Positions 62,273 to 64,000 of a stretch of DNA of 64,000 bases are shown piece after piece. Position 1 is the first letter of the stretch. Every line of letters begins with the position of its first letter. Under the pieces are notes generated by a model. That model did no database searches and was not told the origin of the DNA. It saw only the letters and a program-made list of their open reading frames with translations. The DNA comes from Oligoflexus sp. GTDB lineage: Bacteria > Bdellovibrionota_B > Oligoflexia > Oligoflexales > Oligoflexaceae. The stretch covers positions 51,709-115,708 of the forward strand of contig JACMOC010000029.1 in the NCBI GenBank assembly GCA_014378195.1. Reading direction: 5' to 3'. A program made the translations under genes and the position numbers.

Positions 62273-62565
62273 ATGATGCTTTCTTGCTGAATACTCAGCG
62301 GATCTGTCTGTGATAAGATACGGGGGTAGTGTCTGCGCCGGTAATGCAGTGTTGCTTTAAGGGAGTTTGCTGGAACTGTCAACGTTCCAATCCATCTCCG
62401 CGCTTCATGAGGACACGCCTTACTTATTTCAAATTGCTGCTTTTAAGCTGCGGATCGGACTTCGATTGGAGCGGCCTCAGCGGTTCTTCAAGCGAGGATT
62501 GGGCGTGCAAAATGTGAGCGTTGGATATAATGATAGGTCTCAAAAATGTACTTTAGGAAAGCCCC

Positions 62566-63792
62566 ATGCCGCGCATCCAGTTCATATTCATCACCATTTT
62601 TCTTGACTCACTCGGAATTGGACTCCTCGTGCCGGTTCTTCCAGATATCTTACGCAGGTTTACGACCGATGCTGGCGAAGTTTCGCTTTATTACGGGTAT
62701 TTTCTAAGTGCTTACGCGGCCATTCAATTTTTAGCCTCGCCTGTCCTTGGATCCCTTTCGGATCGTTTCGGTCGACGACCGGTGTTGCTTGTCTCATTGC
62801 TTGGGGCTGGCATTGACTATATTTTGATGGCGGTGGCTCCAACGCTGAGCATCCTTTTCATAGGGCGCGCAATTTCGGGTTTGACCGGCGCAAGCATGAC
62901 CGTTGCCTCTTCGTACATGGCCGATATCAGCGATGACTCGAATCGTTCGAAGAACTTTGGGTTGATTGGAGCCGCTTGGGGCCTTGGTTTTATCATCGGA
63001 CCGGTCTTAGGCGGTATTTTTGAAGCCTTTGGCCACAGCGGGCCCTTCGTTGCCGCTGCTGTCATGAATTTGCTGAATTTTGCTTTTGGATTTTTTATAC
63101 TTCCCGAATCGCTCGCCGCACATCACAGGCGCCCTCTTTCATTTCGATCCATGAATCCATTTCTCTCGCTTATTAAGGTCCTCAAACCATCGTCTGTTTC
63201 CATCTTTATCTGGATTTATTTCCTCGTTTATTTTGCAGGGCAAGTTCATGCCGTGAACTGGACTCTATACACTCAGCTCAAATTCGGCTGGACGGCGTGG
63301 CAAGTTGGCCTTTCTCTTGCCTTTGTCGGAATTACGAATGCAGCATCCCAAACATTACTACCACGCTATCTAGTACCAAAAATTGGGGAATATAGGGCAT
63401 TTTTGGTCGGTTTAGTGATTTGCGCTATTACGTTCATGATGTTTGGTTTCGTCACCAGACCTTGGATGGTTTATCCTGTTATCGCAATGTATGCCCTCTC
63501 GGCCATGGCTTTCCCCGCACTCCAATCGATCATCAGCAAAGAAACGCCCCCAAGTGAACAGGGCGAGCTGCAAGGGAGCTTGGTCTCCCTTGGAAGTATA
63601 TGTGCCGTCATTGCTCCCTTCTTTTTCACTCAGATCTTTATGAAATTCACTGAGCCTCATACCAGTTATTATTTTCCCGGAGCCGCTTATGTCGCTGCAG
63701 GTGGACTTTGTTTCGTTGCGTTGCTGATTGCAATTCCTGTCGTTCGCCGTTTTCTCCGTGAACAGTATAAAGCAAAAAGCACCCCTGTTTAG
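62566..63792 (+). CDS. TetA-like MFS efflux transporter
   Basis: A 408-residue, 12-helix major facilitator of the tetracycline-resistance (TetA) type. IFLDSLGIGLLVPVLPDILR begins helix 1, GSLSDRFGRRPVLL is motif A, and GAAWGLGFIIGPVLGG is the motif C-like antiporter signature. No tetR is adjacent, so a housekeeping drug or metabolite exporter is as likely as true tetracycline resistance. Confidence 0.88.
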   Translation: MPRIQFIFITIFLDSLGIGLLVPVLPDILRRFTTDAGEVSLYYGYFLSAYAAIQFLASPVLGSLSDRFGRRPVLLVSLLGAGIDYILMAVAPTLSILFIGRAISGLTGASMTVASSYMADISDDSNRSKNFGLIGAAWGLGFIIGPVLGGIFEAFGHSGPFVAAAVMNLLNFAFGFFILPESLAAHHRRPLSFRSMNPFLSLIKVLKPSSVSIFIWIYFLVYFAGQVHAVNWTLYTQLKFGWTAWQVGLSLAFVGITNAASQTLLPRYLVPKIGEYRAFLVGLVICAITFMMFGFVTRPWMVYPVIAMYALSAMAFPALQSIISKETPPSEQGELQGSLVSLGSICAVIAPFFFTQIFMKFTEPHTSYYFPGAAYVAAGGLCFVALLIAIPVVRRFLREQYKAKSTPV

Positions 63793-63801
63793 TGGGGTGC
63801 T
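63774..63801 (-). terminator. terminator for the minus-strand gene at the right edge
   Basis: On the minus strand AGCACCCC pairs with GGGGTGCT (63778-63801) and is followed by five T. The hairpin overlaps the stop of the plus-strand MFS gene. Confidence 0.75.
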
Positions 63802-63828
63802 AGTGTTCGATTTAATAATCCCGTTGGT

Positions 63829-64000
63829 TTAGATCTTGTAAGCAAGTTTCATGATTTGTTTTTTGACGAGCGCCTTGGTTCCGGCAATCGCGTAGTTCTT
63901 CATGCCGATACCCTTGGTCCAAGTGTAGTTTTTCGACTGTTTAGTACGGAGATGAGAAGTGGCGCCATGGGCCGCATTCATATCACGGTTTGGTTGTATC
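63829..64000 (-). CDS. C-terminal end of an unidentified protein (partial)
   Basis: An open minus-strand frame enters from the right edge and stops at 63829 after 56 codons (basic sequence, for example SKNYTWTKGIGMKNYAIAG and KKQIMKLAYKI). A terminator lies 28 bases beyond, supporting a real gene. Too short to classify. Confidence 0.6.
   Translation of the reverse strand, partial: IQPNRDMNAAHGATSHLRTKQSKNYTWTKGIGMKNYAIAGTKALVKKQIMKLAYKI

Noticed and set aside
62367..62606. 79-codon frame upstream of the TetA-like gene
   Set aside because: Overlaps the true transporter start in another frame; ribosome site poor and no recognisable family.
62566..63792. Acquired tetracycline resistance determinant
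   Set aside because: The protein has TetA-like MFS motifs, but there is no divergent tetR and no mobile element; a chromosomal exporter is more likely.
1..64000. CRISPR array, tRNA/rRNA genes, IS elements, prophage or integration sites
   Set aside because: No regularly spaced repeats, transposase or integrase motifs, or tRNA-like cloverleaf were found on reading both strands.

Overview
The window looks like a chromosomal segment of a Gram-negative, didermic bacterium of the Bdellovibrionota/Oligoflexia or myxobacterial ('deltaproteobacterial') kind. This is inferred from the gene content. There is a gliding-motility (Glt) envelope cluster, an AgmX/PglI-domain protein, about a dozen predicted lipoproteins, and TonB, PQQ-propeller and sigma-54 proteins, with mid-range GC by eye. 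I see no rRNA, tRNA, IS element, prophage or CRISPR array. The segment is a mosaic of small operons with good Shine-Dalgarno sites. The more accessory parts are lipoproteins, decayed genes and orphan genes.

Layout. 1-3.6 kb: truncated sigma-54 activator, then a GT4 glycosyltransferase and a polyprenyl-phosphate sugar transferase (surface polysaccharide). 3.6-5.1 kb: two secreted lipoproteins, one with an ADP-ribosyltransferase signature and one matrixin-like metalloprotease. 5.4-6.6 kb: response regulator plus Hpt protein. 6.6-8.9 kb: hutG-hutF (end of histidine degradation), preceded by a long hairpin that covers the hutG ribosome binding site. 8.9-15.9 kb (minus): five-gene gliding cluster (outer-membrane barrel, GltC-, GltD- and GltE-like TPR proteins, CglF-like small protein). 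16.2-19.6 kb (minus): proline dehydrogenase and the slipin-NfeD pair. 19.7-23.3 kb (minus): a cobalamin riboswitch controlling a beta-propeller lipoprotein and a TonB-dependent receptor, a likely B12 uptake operon.

23.5-38.2 kb: PilZ protein, a decayed Kef potassium-efflux locus, methyltransferase, SLOG protein, AgmX/PglI-domain protein, PQQ propeller enzyme, ricin-lectin lipoprotein, GHKL ATPase, AlkB, RutE-like nitroreductase and an MFS transporter. 38.3-50.4 kb: lipoproteins (one transglutaminase-elicitor-like), DUF1345 protein, Beta_propel lipoprotein, a rhomboid with a variant catalytic motif plus an RDD protein, a GH13 amylase lipoprotein, and an outer-membrane protein gene broken by a 13-bp duplication. 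50.5-64 kb: DUF885 peptidase, MsrA-DipZ (periplasmic methionine repair), an autoregulated TetR gene, PfkB kinase, D-2-hydroxyacid dehydrogenase, LOG protein, tandem Usp, small proteins, ChrA, a CoA-acyltransferase-like protein and a TetA-like MFS pump.

The strongest candidates for unusual biology are the lipid-anchored ADP-ribosyltransferase beside a lipid-anchored metalloprotease, the lipoprotein transglutaminase, the riboswitch-controlled propeller/TonB operon (a possible convergent counterpart of BtuG-BtuB), and the hutG hairpin. All functions come from reading motifs; no database search was run.
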